From Ceratotherium simum simum (taxonomy: Eukaryota > Chordata > Mammalia > Perissodactyla > Rhinocerotidae): DNA of 64,000 nt. A model generated the notes under the pieces. That model did not search any database. It saw only the letters and a list, made by a program, of their open reading frames with translations, and was not told the DNA's origin. The first letter of the stretch is position 1; the number at the start of each line of letters is the position of its first letter. Positions 11,733 to 24,214 of this stretch are shown here, in pieces. Position numbers and translations under genes: made by a program. Location of the stretch: the NCBI RefSeq assembly GCF_000283155.1, contig NW_004454177.1, positions 23,584,982 to 23,648,981 of the forward strand, given 5' to 3'.

Positions 11733-12835
11733 TCATTGATTAATTCAATAAATATTTATTGAATGCATACCATGTGTCAGACATTGATACAGCTATTTTG
11801 GCTACAGGAATGAACAACTGAGGCAAAAATTACAACCTTAAAATTACATTTTATGAGACAAATAGACCATAAACAAGATAAGTAATATAAATGTCATGTA
11901 AAATAGAGAAATTATCTTAAAAAGAAACAAATTAGAGAAGGGGGAATTGTCCAGGCACAAAATTTTAGATAGTATAGCCAGGGAACTTCTCATTGAGAAG
12001 ATGGCCTTTGATTGAAGACCAGAAGGAAATGAGAGAGTCCTTGATTTATCAGGGAGAAGGAAAAAATAGAGGAAACATCAAGTGTGAAATCTGTGAATCT
12101 TCTAGTAGCTATTAAGAGAACATTGAAACTGTAGCACGGTGATCGAGGGAAAAGAAATAGTCACTGAATTTAGGAAGGAAATCTTGACAAAACCACATAG
12201 AGCTTTGTGGATTATGATAAATATTTACACATTTTTTCTGGTTGAAATGAGAAAATATTGGTAGACATTTATTATAAAAATGATTCCATGTGAATTATAT
12301 TTTTAAAAAATTGATCTTTTTATTTTAAGCATCCTCTGTAGCAGGGTAAAGGAGTAAGCAAAAGACCAGTTATGAAGTTTTTGCAGTAATAGTGGCGAAA
12401 GATGATAGTAGCTCAGGTGGAGGTTATGCTAGTGAACACACCACATGGAATATAGTATGAATGGTGCCCCCTGGAATTGTGCCACATGAGGCCCTTGGTT
12501 AATGCAGTTGGTGTGATGGAGTCAAATTCAAGATATATTTTGAAGGTAAAACCAGCAAGATTTTTCGATAGATTACCTGTGGAGGGGTTTGCGAGAGAAA
12601 GAAAAGCATAAAATATGATTTTAGGTCTTCAGTCAGAGCTCCCACAGGAATGGAGTCATTTCTGAAATAGGGAAGATGGCAGGAGAACTACATGTGTGTG
12701 TAGAATATCATGAGCTCAGATCTGTGCAAGCCACGTTTAAGACATCTCTTAGATATCTAAACGGAGCTGTCTTTGCAACTGATAGATGAAGTTGAGGGCA
12801 GAAGTCTGATCTGGAGAGAGAAATTTTAGAAATAT
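11733..12835 (-). mobile_element. L2 LINE, minus strand
   Basis: The plus strand begins with 'aataaatatttattgaatgc' and 'accatgtgtcagacattg', the reverse complement of the L2 3' terminus. It continues for about 1.1 kb through phrases of the L2 ORF2 C-terminal region, for example 'tttttgcagtaatagtggcg' and 'agatatattttgaaggtaaa'. It starts about 70 bp after the end of the LINE-1. It is heavily mutated, with no coding frame left. Confidence 0.68.
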
Positions 12836-12839
12836 CAGA

Positions 12840-15020
12840 GTGATGTTATTTAAAGCCAGGAACTGGAAGAGAACATATTGCCTTTTTTACTTCTCACCCA
12901 ACTCATTACTTCACCTATTAGACTTTCTCTTAAGTCTCCAAACTGTGTTAGATGCCCCTCCCATACACTTTCTTAGTGAGCAGTGCAGTACATTCCAATG
13001 TCATAGTATTTTAATATGCTAAATGTTATGTGTGGTGGGAATCATCACCACAGTCTAATACTTCAGAATAGGTTTTATTTCTGTACTGCTTTTCATAGAG
13101 TAAGGTATTTATAAAAATGTATATAACTGATGAATAAAAGAATTTTGAAGTAATATACAAGGGTGGATTAAAAGGGTGACTCTAAGAAATAAGTTTGTAA
13201 TTAGCATAATGGTTTTCTTTTTGAGATTTTTGAAAATCTCATCACTGAGTGTATCCAAATAAAATGTAAAATATTTAATTTCCATCAAGGATCTTGTGGA
13301 GGGAAATTCTGTGCATGATGATCAGGACCTCTGAGAACTCTATCACCTCTAAAATCTTAACTTCTATGAATCAAATGAACTCATTAATGGGGAAAGGAAA
13401 TAAATTAATACAAATGTAGGAAGATCCATTAAACAAATTGATGATGTTAAGGTGTCACCTGCATATCTAGCTGTCTTTCTACGAAAAGATATCAATAAAA
13501 TGTTATTACCTTGGAATTTTATCAAATTCCAGGTTCAATTTCTCAGTCAATTCCTCAAGGATTTAAAGATGCTTATTTATGCCAGAAAGTTCACAAAGAC
13601 TTGATATTGTAATAATTTATAGTGAGAAATAAAACTGTCAAAGGCACAAGATATTCAAATAAGTCAAACCGTTTTCTATGTAGGCAAGCGTGTGGAGAAT
13701 GAATTTAGCAAAATGATACTTTGTTGAGTAGGAACAGGAAGTCATCACAAGAGGAGATATAGGTTTATCATTTGAATGTGTCAAGGCTTCTTCAGGCTTG
13801 GATGTTCTCATAACCAGTCTTCTTGATAGGACGACCCTTCTCTCAGCACTCTCTTCTGTAGAGTTGTTATAAACTTTGCCTCTTTGGCTGTTGATTTTCT
13901 GTCCTCCATTTCTTGCTAACTCTACACTGATTATCTTGTTTTTTTTTAATAGATATATAATAACTTCATTTGAGTCTTGTTCTTCTTATGAAACATTCCT
14001 TTTGCAGGGTCTTTATCTGTCTCTTCTTGATAAATGGTGAGCTGACTTGACAGTTTAACTTTCAGGGAGGAATGGGTTAAAGCAGCAGATCTGCTGTCCT
14101 CTCACCTTTTTTTTTTTTTTTTCTTTACCAAGAAGACACTTCTGGAAGCAAGAAAACAAGGGAGAGAACCATGTCCAGTCTCTTTTTCCTCTGGAACTCT
14201 GCATGAAGAGGAGGGAGAGACATCACCTATGAAATGTCCTCAGCAGCTGTATTAGCTAAAGATACACTATAATAAATAGAGCCTGGGGTCTATGAGTCAC
14301 AACTGCCTGGAGAATGTCACCAAAGCTATATAACTCTCTGAAATAGAAAATGGAGATGTTTTATAAGTTAAATGTTCCTCATTATGTGAGAATACCTACA
14401 AACCTCACCCAGAGTCCTCATCTATCTGGGCCAGAGGTGTCTGCCATACATGGGAATAAACAACCCCCAGAGCCATCCTCAATGTCACAGATATATTTCT
14501 GCTTTTATTGAGCTTCTGATTTCCTTTATCCTTGAAATTATTTACTAAAGCTTATAACTGGGTAAGATCTCTGATTTGTGTGAGGCTGATTTGACAATCC
14601 AATCCAGCTATCCAAATGATAGAAGAGAAATCTTATTCCTTCATTTGTAAGACCTAGGGGAGAGGAAAAGGGGATCACTTCATTATCACTGTTATGTAAC
14701 ATCTGCAAGAGTCATCTACACGTGTACAGAGTTTTCAAATATATATATATGTAATTCAAATAATGGAATGAGACCATTAATCCTATGACTAATGCAAAGA
14801 AGTTCAAATAAATCTAAATAGTCCTACCTGGTAATGTGATGTAGAAAGTATTTTGATGCTTATAGAACTAACCACACTGTTTCCAGTAATATCCATTCTT
14901 TGAAATCCTGTATGCTTTGAGTGCAGTTCAATAATATTTATAAGAATATGATCTTATTTATCTATAAGGGAATGCATTACAAAACTATATAGCATTTTAA
15001 TTTCTTTATGGAACACAAAG
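12840..15020. other. Unclassified DNA with one T tract
   Basis: No repeat family or gene recognised. A run of T at 14107-14122 followed by C-rich sequence could be the reverse-strand tail of an old retroposon, but I see no body or duplication. Confidence 0.5.
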
Positions 15021-15029
15021 TTCATCTTG

Positions 15030-15165
15030 CTTCCTTAATTTACAGCACAGAAATCAAGACCCTTGCAAGTTATGTACATTACCCAGTATCACACAAGTAT
15101 TAGCACCAGAGACAGAATTATATCCCAGATTTCTGACTTTTATATTATCTCCACTATACCAAAGT
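15030..15165 (-). mobile_element. MIR SINE fragment, minus strand
   Basis: The phrase order (acag-cacagaaa, then 'agtatcacacaagtattag', then 'cagaattatatcccagat', then 'ctccactatacc') is the reverse complement of the MIR 5' half, including its tRNA-related part. Confidence 0.6.
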
Positions 15166-16040
15166 AAGAAGCACTAAATTCATATTTTAAAATCTCATAC
15201 TTGTAAAAAGTGGGTCTATAAGAAAAAATATAAAATACATAATAGACTTTTCTAGTGTTGTTTATTTTTTCTTTCTTTCTTTCTCTCTCTTTTTTCTTTC
15301 CTTTGAGAAAGTGTTTTATTGATGCTCTCACCCCTCTAGATATGTTACTGTGTAATTGGTATCTAGAAACCATAATAAATTTTGTCAGTTTTCTATATCT
15401 AAGCAATTTTCTTGAACAGTGTAATTAATTTGTAAGAAGACATTGCCAACTGTGAAGTTTACAATTCAAAATTGCAATTCAGAAACTTGTTAAAATACAA
15501 GATTTGCCATAAAAGTAGAAATGATAACAGTGGCAACAAAAGCAATTGAAATCTAACATATAAATAAATTACAGCTATGTTATCAGTAAAATTATAATTA
15601 ATGTTGTGTCAAGAACTTTCAATGTAAGATCCATTTTTCAGTGTGTTCTTAAGTTAAACATAAAATGATTAATTCTGACATAGATAGTTGTTTATAATAA
15701 GAAGACATAGACATTTTCCATGGACATACAAAATAGAATTGTCTCTAAAAAGTAGTTTCTTTTTCCATTAGCAAGAAGGTGGCTTCTTGAATATATACAG
15801 TAAACTATTATATATTTAGGAGGTCTAGATATGTTAGTGAATTAAATTTTAACCTAATTTTATATTTATTCTCCCAATTAGCTGCTCATTTCTGTGTTTA
15901 ATATAAAATATAGGATAATACAAAGTTACATTTGAACAAAACCATACAGTGTAACCTTAGTACACGTACAAGCCTAGCCCATTTTAAAATCTTCATAGAC
16001 AATATCTATATACCTTTGAAGTAAAAACCACCCCCCCCCA
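15166..16040. other. Unclassified DNA with CT and C tracts
   Basis: It contains a CTTT-type tract at about 15266-15305 and a run of C followed by A at 16030-16047. The minus-strand frame 15140-15406 is lysine-rich because of the tract and is not credible as a protein. Confidence 0.55.
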
Positions 16041-16245
16041 AAAAAATCTAACATATATTTGGCAAATTATTTGTATTCAGAAAACAAGCCCTAACATTCC
16101 AAAATAAAAAGACAAACAACCCCTTTAAAAATGTGCAAAAGGCTCAAAAATCACCTCACAAAAGAAGATATAGGAAAGGCCAGCACATAAAAACAGTGAT
16201 CAATGTCATTGGTCACCATAGAAATAAACATTTAAACCACATTTT

Positions 16246-17306
16246 TTTGTTTGTTTGTTTATTGCAGGAACATTGGTTTATAACATTGTGTAAATTTCAG
16301 GTGTACATCATTATACTTCTATTTCTGCATAGATTACATCATGTTCACCACCCAAATACTAATTACAACCCATCACCACACAGGTGCCGAATTATCCCTT
16401 TCTGCCTCCTCCCTCCCCTCTTCCCCTCTGGTAACTACCAATCCAATCTCTGTCTCTATGTGTTTGTTTGTTGTTATTATCTACTACTTAATGAGGGAGA
16501 TCATACTGTATTTGACCTTCTCCCTCTGACTTATTTCACTTTGCATAATACCCTCAATGTCCATCCATGTTGTCACAAATGGCTGGATTTCATCCTATCT
16601 TATGGCTGAGTAGTGTTCCATTGTGTATATATACCACATCTTCTTTATCCATTCGTCCCTTGATGGGCACTTAGGTTGCTTGCAAGTCTTGGCTATTGTG
16701 AATAATGCTGCAATGAACACAAGGGTGCATGTATCTTTATGCATTCATGTTTTCATGTTTTTTCGATAAATATCCAGCAGTGGAATAGCTGGATCATATG
16801 ATAGTTCTATTCTTAATTTTTTGAGATATGTCCGTACTGTTTTCCATAGTGGCTGCACCAGTTTGCACTCCCACCAGCAGTGTATGAGAGTTCCCTTCTC
16901 TCCACATCCTCTCCAACACATGCTGTTTCCTGTCTTGTTAATTATAGCCATTCTGACGGGCGTGAGGTGATATCTCGTTGTAGTTTTGATTTGCATTTCC
17001 CTGATAGTTAATGATTTTGAACATCTTTTCATGTGTCTGTTGGCCATCTGTATATCTTCTTTGCAGAAATGTCTGTTCAGGTCTTTTGCCATTTTTAAAT
17101 TGGGTTGTTAGTTTTTTTGTTGTTGAGATGCATGAGTTCTTTATATATTTTGGAGATTAACCCCTTATCAGATGTATGATTTGCAAATGTCTTCTCCCAA
17201 TTGTTGGGTTGTCTTTTCGCTTTGTTGATGGTTTCCTTTGCTGTGTAGAAGCTTTTTAGTTGGATGTAGTCCTATTTGTTTATTTTTTCTATTGTTCCTC
17301 TTGCCC
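16246..17306 (-). mobile_element. Young 5'-truncated LINE-1, minus strand
   Basis: This is the best preserved LINE-1 in the window. Its minus strand carries the ORF2 C-terminal region and 3' UTR, and a T/TTTG-rich tail lies at 16242-16260. The exact 13-bp duplication taaaccacatttt lies at 16233-16245 and 17307-17319. It is about 1.06 kb long, a typical 5' truncation, and is inserted in opposite orientation inside an older LINE-1. Confidence 0.93.
16745..17092 (-). pseudogene. LINE-1 ORF2 C-terminal fragment with CCHC motif
   Basis: A 115-codon open stretch encodes the LINE-1 ORF2 C-terminal domain. The cysteine motif is intact in the form C-x3-C-x7-H-x4-C: Cys59, Cys63, His71 and Cys76 of this frame. 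The frame stops prematurely compared with the usual ORF2 C-terminus. There is no upstream enzyme domain because the insertion is truncated, so it is a fragment rather than a functional gene. Confidence 0.9.
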
Positions 17307-17964
17307 TAAACCACATTTTAATACCATTTCAAATCAACTATAATGAATATAATTAGAAAGACTGGCAACATCACACATCAGTGAGGATGTAGAGCACACA
17401 TTACTGGCAGGAATGTAAATGAAATGCCTATGTCGTAGAACTGTTTTGCAGCTTTCAATAATCCCTAGAGATATTTAGCCAAGAGAAATGAATATAAATA
17501 TGTCCAGAGAAAGACTTGTATTTCTATTATTTATGAAAAAAATAATCCAAATATCCATTAATGGAAGAACAAATTCTCATTGTGTCATATATTTTATGCT
17601 AGTCAACAACAAAAAAATGATTTTATATACACAAAAACATGAGTGAATCTCACAGACATTAAACTAAACAAAAAAAACTGACACAAAAATGTACATACTG
17701 TGTAATTCCATTTATACAAAGCTTAGGAATAGGAAAAATTAACCTTTGTGCTAGAAATTAAAAGAGTAGTTGTCTTTTCAGGGAATGAGGGTGAGAATTT
17801 GACTAGAAAGTATACAAAGAGGTTTTCTTGGGTAATAGAAACATTATAACTTAATGTTATAATGTATACTTTTGGCAAAACTCGTTGAATTTTACACTTT
17901 AGATCTATACTTAATTAGATATAGATTATACTTCACACTTAGGAATACTTGTTCATTTTTTTGT

Positions 17965-18075
17965 CTTCCAAACTAGATTGTACTTTTATGAAGGTCAGAC
18001 TTGTACCCCCATTGCCTCGTACAACACCTCATGTATAGTGGTCAAATGGTTGAATCTATGGGTGAAAGAAAAGAA
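17965..18075 (+). mobile_element. Possible L2 3' end
   Basis: The phrase 'gattgtacttttatgaagg' and the clauses after it resemble the L2 3' terminus, ending near 'ggttgaatctatggg'. Weak. Confidence 0.35.
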
Positions 18076-18079
18076 ATGG

Positions 18080-18290
18080 ATGAGCCTGATAGACTGAATT
18101 TGACGAATGGAGACGGTGAGCAGTTGACAATGACATACACTTTTGGTCTGAAAAAATGGATGGATGTTAGGATCATTCAAATGCATTTGACTTGGGAAAT
18201 ATTGGAAGAAAACCCACTTATTTTGAAGAGATAAATTCAGTTTTGAATATGTTGAGTTTGGGATAATTGTATGGGATTTATAAGATTTTA
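18080..18290 (-). mobile_element. L2 LINE fragment, minus strand
   Basis: 'attcagttttgaatatgttg' followed by 'agtttggg' is the reverse complement of a conserved part of L2 ORF2, and the preceding 150 bases keep the same order. The paired small frames at 17995-18186 and 18001-18234 overlap this fragment on opposite strands and are not genes. Confidence 0.5.
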
Positions 18291-18299
18291 CAAAAAATA

Positions 18300-20490
18300 A
18301 GTAAGTTAATTTTCATTACTCCTTCCATGATAATCCAGGGAGCCAGGAGATATTTTAATCCAGCTCAATCATTCAGAGTTGCATCCTGTTAGCAAAGGTA
18401 TTTGCTGAGATTTGACATAGGAAGTATATGCCAAACACTAGGCCTAAGTGTAACATTACTTTCCTTACCCCACTGGAATTTGGGCAGAGAATTACTAAAA
18501 ATATAAACAGGTGAGCCTAGAGTATTATGATGGAGTTGAAAAATGGGTACTAATTAAAAGATTTAAAAGATTTCTCTTTTAAAATAAAAAAAAATGTACA
18601 AAATTTGCAATAAGTAAAGTAATTCCTCTAGTATAAGTTCATTAAAAATAATCAACATGAATATTCACTAATCTTTCAATAAATGTTACTTATTGGCTAA
18701 ATAGTTCACAGAAATGGTACTATGTGCTGAATAATATATAATCCTTGCTTCTAGTGATGGGATTAACTCCATTATCCATTCCACTCAGATAATGGACAGA
18801 CATAAAAAAATGAGAAAAGTAAGTCTCATTCAAAGCTTTTGGCAAAGAGAAGCCATTCTCTTTCTGGACGAGAACAAAGAACGCTTTTCCTAAGTTGCTA
18901 CTGGCAGCTAACTTATGACTCTAAAGGAAATTAATATTATTACAAAGCTAACCTGCCAAAAGGGCCAGAAAAAGAGTACCAGATAGAATACAGCTTTCTG
19001 ATGCTCCTGCTGATCCACAGAAGCAACCAACTTTTGAGTGTATCTTACCTGTGGAATTGTAATTCTGTGAGGTTGTATTTTCCTTAGTGATTAGCAAACA
19101 TGTCAGAGTTTATGCTGCATGCAGCCAATAATAGCCTAACTGATCAGTTAATATGTTGTTCATCTTACTAAAAAGAAAATAGGTATTCACTCTTAATGAC
19201 AATAACATAATGTTACTGTGGGAGAGACCAAGTACCCCTGAGATGTTTGCATCTACTAGGGATCTTGTTGAGATAACCCCTCCTAAGGTGTCAGGGCTCA
19301 GTTAGCCTCCTTAAAGACCTTTCCCTCAAAAAGACTCTTGCCTAATCATTAGGCAAAGACACAATCTTAAATTGAAAGACTGAATGTATGCCTGTGACTC
19401 CATATCTTCCAGCTAAATTTTCTGAATTTTGACTTCAACTGATTACTCACATCCTCTCTAAGACCAACAGGTAAAATCCAACTTTGATTTAATATCCTAG
19501 TTAAACCCAGTCACATCAGAAGTCTAAGCCTCCTTGACCACTCATTTTCACATGGGTGCTTAACCTTATATTACTTTGTACATCTCCCAAATATGACCAC
19601 ATCAACTCCATTCTTGCCCATACCAAACATTTCCTCTGGGTCCTCAGTCAACCACATTTCTCACCAAAAAACTCTATATCTGTATACATTTCTATAAAAT
19701 TCCCCTCATATTCCTTAATTGGAACGCATTTGTCCCCTTAAAATAAAAACAACAGATATTTCAAATACTAGATCTAGAAATGACCTTAAAGATCATTTAT
19801 TTTAATATCTAGTGAATTATCGTCCATAGATATTAATATTTTTTAGGCCAAAAGTGGGTTAATGTATTTGCATATTTTTAAATATAAACACACATTTTTT
19901 TTTAAACTGTCAATTTAAACAAAGTTAAATGGGTTTCTTTAATCTTATGATTTAATGTTTAATGTCCCCTCAGAAATACCACAATGTAAACACTATGGAC
20001 AGCGTTTGTCAAAATTATTTGACTGAAGAATTCTTAATTTTCAGAGAACCTCAGAAGAATAGTGTTCCACTGAACAATTGAACATTCATTGGCAGATTCT
20101 GATCTAGTCTAATCCCTTCATATAAAAATATGCATGGTGAAGCCCAGAAGGTGAGGTTCCTTGGGGAACTTTTAAGTTACAATATATAAAATGATTAAAT
20201 AAATGTTAGATCTGATATATCTTTGAATTTGTTTGGTATTTTATAATACACAAAAGAATATTCCATAGTTTCCCATGAAATCTACAGAAAAGTCATAAAA
20301 TATATTATTATTAGTTCTAAAATCGTTTCAAAAAAGTCAAATGACCTATCCAAAGTGCTAGTTCTAACAAATAGGAAAAGTTCCAGGACTTGAAATGATG
20401 CTGTCTAACTCATTCTATTACAATGCACAGTTTTTTCTCAGATACAAAGAGAGACAGAGATTTCTATAAGAAAAAAAAAGATTTCTGTAA
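18300..20490. other. Unclassified, possibly partly conserved
   Basis: No clear repeat. A weak L2-like patch lies near 18660-18760. 18840-19150 is non-repetitive and of more even composition. 19200-19740 may be an old repeat that I cannot place. The frame 19556-19741 has no known product. Confidence 0.4.
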
Positions 20491-20494
20491 ACTA

Positions 20495-20750
20495 AAATGA
20501 TCTGAGAAGGCTTCATTGCAAAGGTGCGAGTTGGGTTCAATTGGGTGAGTTGCATTTGGACAGGTAGAGAGCAGTGTGTTTTATGCAGAGGGCATGGTAC
20601 AAACGATGAATGAAAATAAAAACAGAATGGCAAAAGTGGAGGAAAGTGAGGTGGCCAACCCTCCTAGAGTGCAATAGGCTCGATGGCAGATAAGTTTGGA
20701 TAGACCATGAGGAGCTATGTTAAAAGGTACACAAAATAGTGCTAAAATAT
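20495..20750 (-). mobile_element. L2-like LINE fragment, minus strand
   Basis: The phrase order 'gagaaggcttcattgcaaag', 'gcatttggacaggtagagag' and 'gcagagggcatggtacaaac' matches the reverse complement of an L2 3' half. Diverged. The minus frames 20418-20633 and 20581-20772 fall in it and are not genes. Confidence 0.45.
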
Positions 20751-20759
20751 TGTTTTCAT

Positions 20760-21420
20760 AAGCACAGAACATATAAGGAGGGTAGCGTCTCTTTTTTTAA
20801 CATTAATATTGAAAGCAAGGTTAAAAATAACACATTTAAAATTATAAATATAGTAATTAGACTAAAGATTATATTGCAAATTTAATTCCTTAGCAATACT
20901 TCATAAATTTTATCCTCACCACTGCTTGTGGGCAGAACTTGGTCTGTGCTCAAAGCCCTCTTATTTCTTTAAAAATACACTAATGCAGGATTCATTCATG
21001 TGGTGTTGAATAATGAGAGTGTGAATAGGAAACTTTCCTCCATTTGGAAGAAAAAACACTTAAACTCTTTTTTTCTTTGGTATAATTAAAAAAACAGCTG
21101 AAGCTATATAGCTCCAAAGTTGGCAAGATTGCAATTTTTATCGAGGAAGGAAAATTATGCCATATTTGAAGAAAATTGGTTCACTATTTTTGAAATGTGG
21201 AGGATTTAAATTATGCATTAGAATATGTATAAGGAAAATTTTCTTATTTGTGTTCAATGGCTACCTCAGCTAGGGCCATTTGAGCCAAGAAGTTATCAGC
21301 TCAAAGTTTTTCAGTTAAAATAGTTTTCCTGGAATACGTCCAAACCATGGGGGCTAAAGTAAAAATGGATTCTGAATATGTAAATTTGCAACATCAAAGG
21401 GAGCAATTATCACCTAATGG
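20760..21420. other. Unclassified AT-rich DNA
   Basis: No recognisable repeat or coding feature. Confidence 0.5.
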
Positions 21421-21433
21421 CCTAGAGATTCTT

Positions 21434-21671
21434 TTTTTTTTTTTTAGGAAGATCGGCCCTGAGCTAACGTCTGCCAATCCTCCTCTTTTTTGCTGAAGAA
21501 GACTGGCCCTGGGCTAACATCCATGCCCATCTTCCTCTACTTTATATGGGACACTGCCACAGTATGGATTGACAAGCGGTGCATCAGTGCGCGCCCGGGA
21601 TCCAAACCAGCGGACCCCGGGCTGCCGAAGAGGAGCTTGCACACTTAACCGCTTGTGCCACCGGGCCAGCC
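21434..21671 (-). mobile_element. ERE SINE (perissodactyl), minus strand
   Basis: The minus strand starts with the ERE head (rc of 'ccaccgggccagccc') and ends in a poly(A) tail seen here as the T run at 21432-21445. The tRNA-derived part is visible, with a B-box-like sequence at 21598-21608 on the minus strand. The body carries the 'gctaacatccatgcccatct' module. The 13-bp duplication cctagagattctt flanks it at 21421-21433 and 21672-21684. SINEs of this kind are transcribed by RNA polymerase III and moved by LINE-1 enzymes. Confidence 0.95.
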
Positions 21672-21684
21672 CCTAGAGATTCTT

Positions 21685-21955
21685 CTTTTTTTCCTTATAA
21701 GTTACCAATGAAATATAATACATTTATGTAGGATATTTCCACTCCAAAACTTTCAGTATGCTTCAACTTCATTGAGATAATATTTACATGATGCTATTGT
21801 TTGAAGGAGGGATTTGTGGATGTATAAACGGAATTCGGCTGTTGTTTTCATATGGGACCAGGGTTATCCTTACCAAATATTTCTTTGAGATATTTTTGTG
21901 TGATTTATTCTTCAGAAAAGAGATTTCAAAAGCCTCTCATTCATTTAGCCATTCT
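21685..21955. other. Unclassified DNA
   Basis: Short unique stretch. The frame 21788-22042 starts here but runs into a MIR fragment and is not a gene. Confidence 0.45.
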
Positions 21956-21959
21956 GAGC

Positions 21960-22130
21960 TTAGTAATGCTCATATTTATTCAGCACCCTTAAAGCCAGTC
22001 ACTTTGTGGTTAAAGAATGCAAGGCTTATCGAGCATAAGTAACTAGGTCAAGGTAATGAAAGTAGAAATAAGACCAAGGTGCAAATCCTTTTCTATTTGA
22101 TCATAAAGTCCAGGCTCTTCTCATGACCAC
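21960..22130 (-). mobile_element. MIR SINE, minus strand
   Basis: The stretch from 'tatttattcagcacccttaa' through 'agtaactaggtcaaggtaat' to 'ggtgcaaatccttt' follows the reverse complement of MIR nearly end to end, with a gap in the middle. Confidence 0.6.
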
Positions 22131-22139
22131 AAACGCACT

Positions 22140-22635
22140 GCATGAAAAAGAAACGTAATGTGCCTTTGTCATTTTTTAACATTATAATATATTTAGGTGT
22201 AAAAAAGGTGTAAAAAGTGAACACTACAAGTTAGAATATATTTAAATACTAAATTGGGTGATACAAATATTAAATGCTATAAATGTCTTAATGAGGAACA
22301 TAAGTGAGGGCTGTTATATTCTAGCAAGTCTAATGGAGAGGGCGAGACTTGTTCCATTGTATACAATTTGAGTAAAATTTAATAGAGTAGAGGAAATATC
22401 ATTGCTAACATTTATATTTTTCCCAAGAATGTCCTTGATAGATAATTATCATCTCCCTTCCTTCCTAGATCAACTGCTTAATCTGAACTTATCACATGGC
22501 CAAAATTATCCCTTTTAATCTATCCCCCTAACTATGGCCAAAGTGGCCCCATAATAGTAAAGTCTATGCCCTTGTTGTGGCCCTATTGTTCTGAAAGTGA
22601 CTTTACCACAGCAACTGTATGTTTGTGTATATTTA
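22140..22635. other. Unclassified DNA
   Basis: Nothing recognised. Confidence 0.45.
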
Positions 22636-22639
22636 AGTA

Positions 22640-22775
22640 TGATGCCTCCACAGGACTAAATCTTTTTGAGGACAAAGCCCATATCTTCTTCAGAACACCT
22701 CTGTATACTCAAGGACTAGCATAGTTTGTTATACTTAGCCAACAGGAGCCCCAATAAATGTGTGTAATGGGTTAA
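22640..22775 (+). mobile_element. L2 3' end, fragment
   Basis: 'tttttgaggacaaagcccat' through 'ggagccccaataaatgtgtg' follows the order of an L2 3' terminus, including the closing AATAAATG motif. Confidence 0.45.
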
Positions 22776-22794
22776 AAATATATCACTGGAGTTC

Positions 22795-24210
22795 TGACTT
22801 CTGCTCTAAGATGCAGAGAACAGGAAATAGGGTTGCTCCAAAACTTAAGCAAAAAATATCAAGACTAAAATCAACGTTATAATTTATTTGAACCTATCAA
22901 AAAATTGAAGTCACATGGCCTTCATCTGGCTCAAAATCTAGAGAGACAGGTGACTGCAACGGGACCAGATCGACAGGTACTCACTTACCTGAAGTAGATA
23001 CAACCAGATGTAAAAGAATTCAACTAGAATAGTTTACTAGTTGGTGAAGGCCAAGTGCAGGCTGGCAGGGTTATGTGAAGTAATAATCACAACAGGTATG
23101 TGAAGACTTCAATGCATTGAGGGCAATCAGAGCAACTCAGTCTTAGCTCAAATCCTAACTAGAGTAATTCATAACTTCTCACTTAAGGCCTAGTAGAAGA
23201 GAAAGATTTACCTATTTCCAGACATAAAAACTACATACCTCAGTTTCTATTGACTTGTTTGAATTGTCCATCTTTCAATAAAATATTATGAAATACATGA
23301 AAAAGAAAGAAACAACACACTCCCAAGAGATAAGGCAATCATCAGAATGAAACTAAGAGGTGACACAGATGTTGGAATTATCTGATAAAAAATTTAGAAT
23401 AATGATGATTAATGTGTTAAAGGTCACAGTGAAAAAGATGGCAGCATGTAAGTTCAGATGGGTAATCTCAGCAAAGATATGAACCAAATAAGAAACAATC
23501 AAATTGGAATGTTAGAAATTAAAAAAAAACTAAAAACTTAGTAAAAAAGGATTGCAATGGTTCCATCAAAGACTTAACATAGATGATAAAAGAACCAGTG
23601 AACATGAGAATATGTAAATATAGATTAGCCAAAATGAAACAAAAAAAGAATAAACAGTGAAATAAACAAAACAGAACATCTAAGAGCAGTAGGATAATAT
23701 TAAATGGTCTAAAACGTGTATAACTAGAATCCCAGAAGGATAAGAAATAGAGAAAAGAGGTAAAAATAGAAAAAATAATATCTAAGAATTTTCCAAAATT
23801 AATGGCTCACACCAAACCGCAAACCCCAAAATCTCTGAGAGCACCAAAAAGGATGAATAAAAAAATGAAACAAAAGTCTAACTATTGAAAATCAAAGATA
23901 AGCAGAAAATTTTGAAGGCAGCTAGGAGAAAAAAAAAGAAACATTATGTTCATAGGATAAAAGATAAGAATTACAATCGACTTCTCATTAGAAACCATGC
24001 AAGCCAAAGACAATGGAGCAACATCTTTAAGGTGCTGAGAAAAACAGCAGCAACAACTATTTTCTACCCAGAATGCTATACTCACTTTCATAAGTGAGGG
24101 GAGAAAAAAAATTTTCTTATACAAATAAAAACCGAGAGAATCATTACTAGCAGACCTAATCTATAAGAATAGGAATTTAATTCAGTAAATTAGTTACTCA
24201 GATAACAAAA
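22795..24210 (+). mobile_element. LINE-1/HAL1-type element carrying ORF1
   Basis: The A-rich plus strand ends with a recognisable LINE-1-type ORF1 segment (about 23880-24200). The upstream kilobase is A-rich in the same style. No ORF2 follows, which fits HAL1, an ancient LINE with ORF1 only, or a broken LINE-1. The related element at 54600-56760 has the same layout on the other strand. The left boundary is uncertain. Confidence 0.6.
23885..24097 (+). pseudogene. LINE ORF1 fragment (RNA-binding protein)
   Basis: A 70-codon frame resembles the central to C-terminal part of the LINE-1/HAL1 ORF1 protein, an RNA-binding trimeric nucleic-acid chaperone. It has the basic KIKDKQKILKAAR start, the SQRQWSNIFKVL segment and the FYPE segment. 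It is only a fragment and has no initiation context of its own. A minus-strand frame at 23882-24124 is its shadow. Confidence 0.75.
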
Positions 24211-24214
24211 CTAC

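Larger units (their letters stand above)
16045..17930 (+). mobile_element. Old LINE-1 3' end, split by a young LINE-1
   Basis: 16045-16245 reads as the end of LINE-1 ORF2 on the plus strand. The reading resumes at 17307 and runs through the 3' UTR region to about 17930. The two halves join correctly once the nested element is removed. The outer boundaries are worn and I found no TSD for this older element. Confidence 0.78.

Noticed and set aside
16133..16609. The longest open frame in the window (158 codons, plus strand)
   Set aside because: It runs from an old LINE-1 into the antisense strand of a young LINE-1. The product is an artefact of the nested repeats.
19200..19740. Possible L2 or LTR fragment
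   Set aside because: A few suggestive phrases but no consistent order over a useful length.
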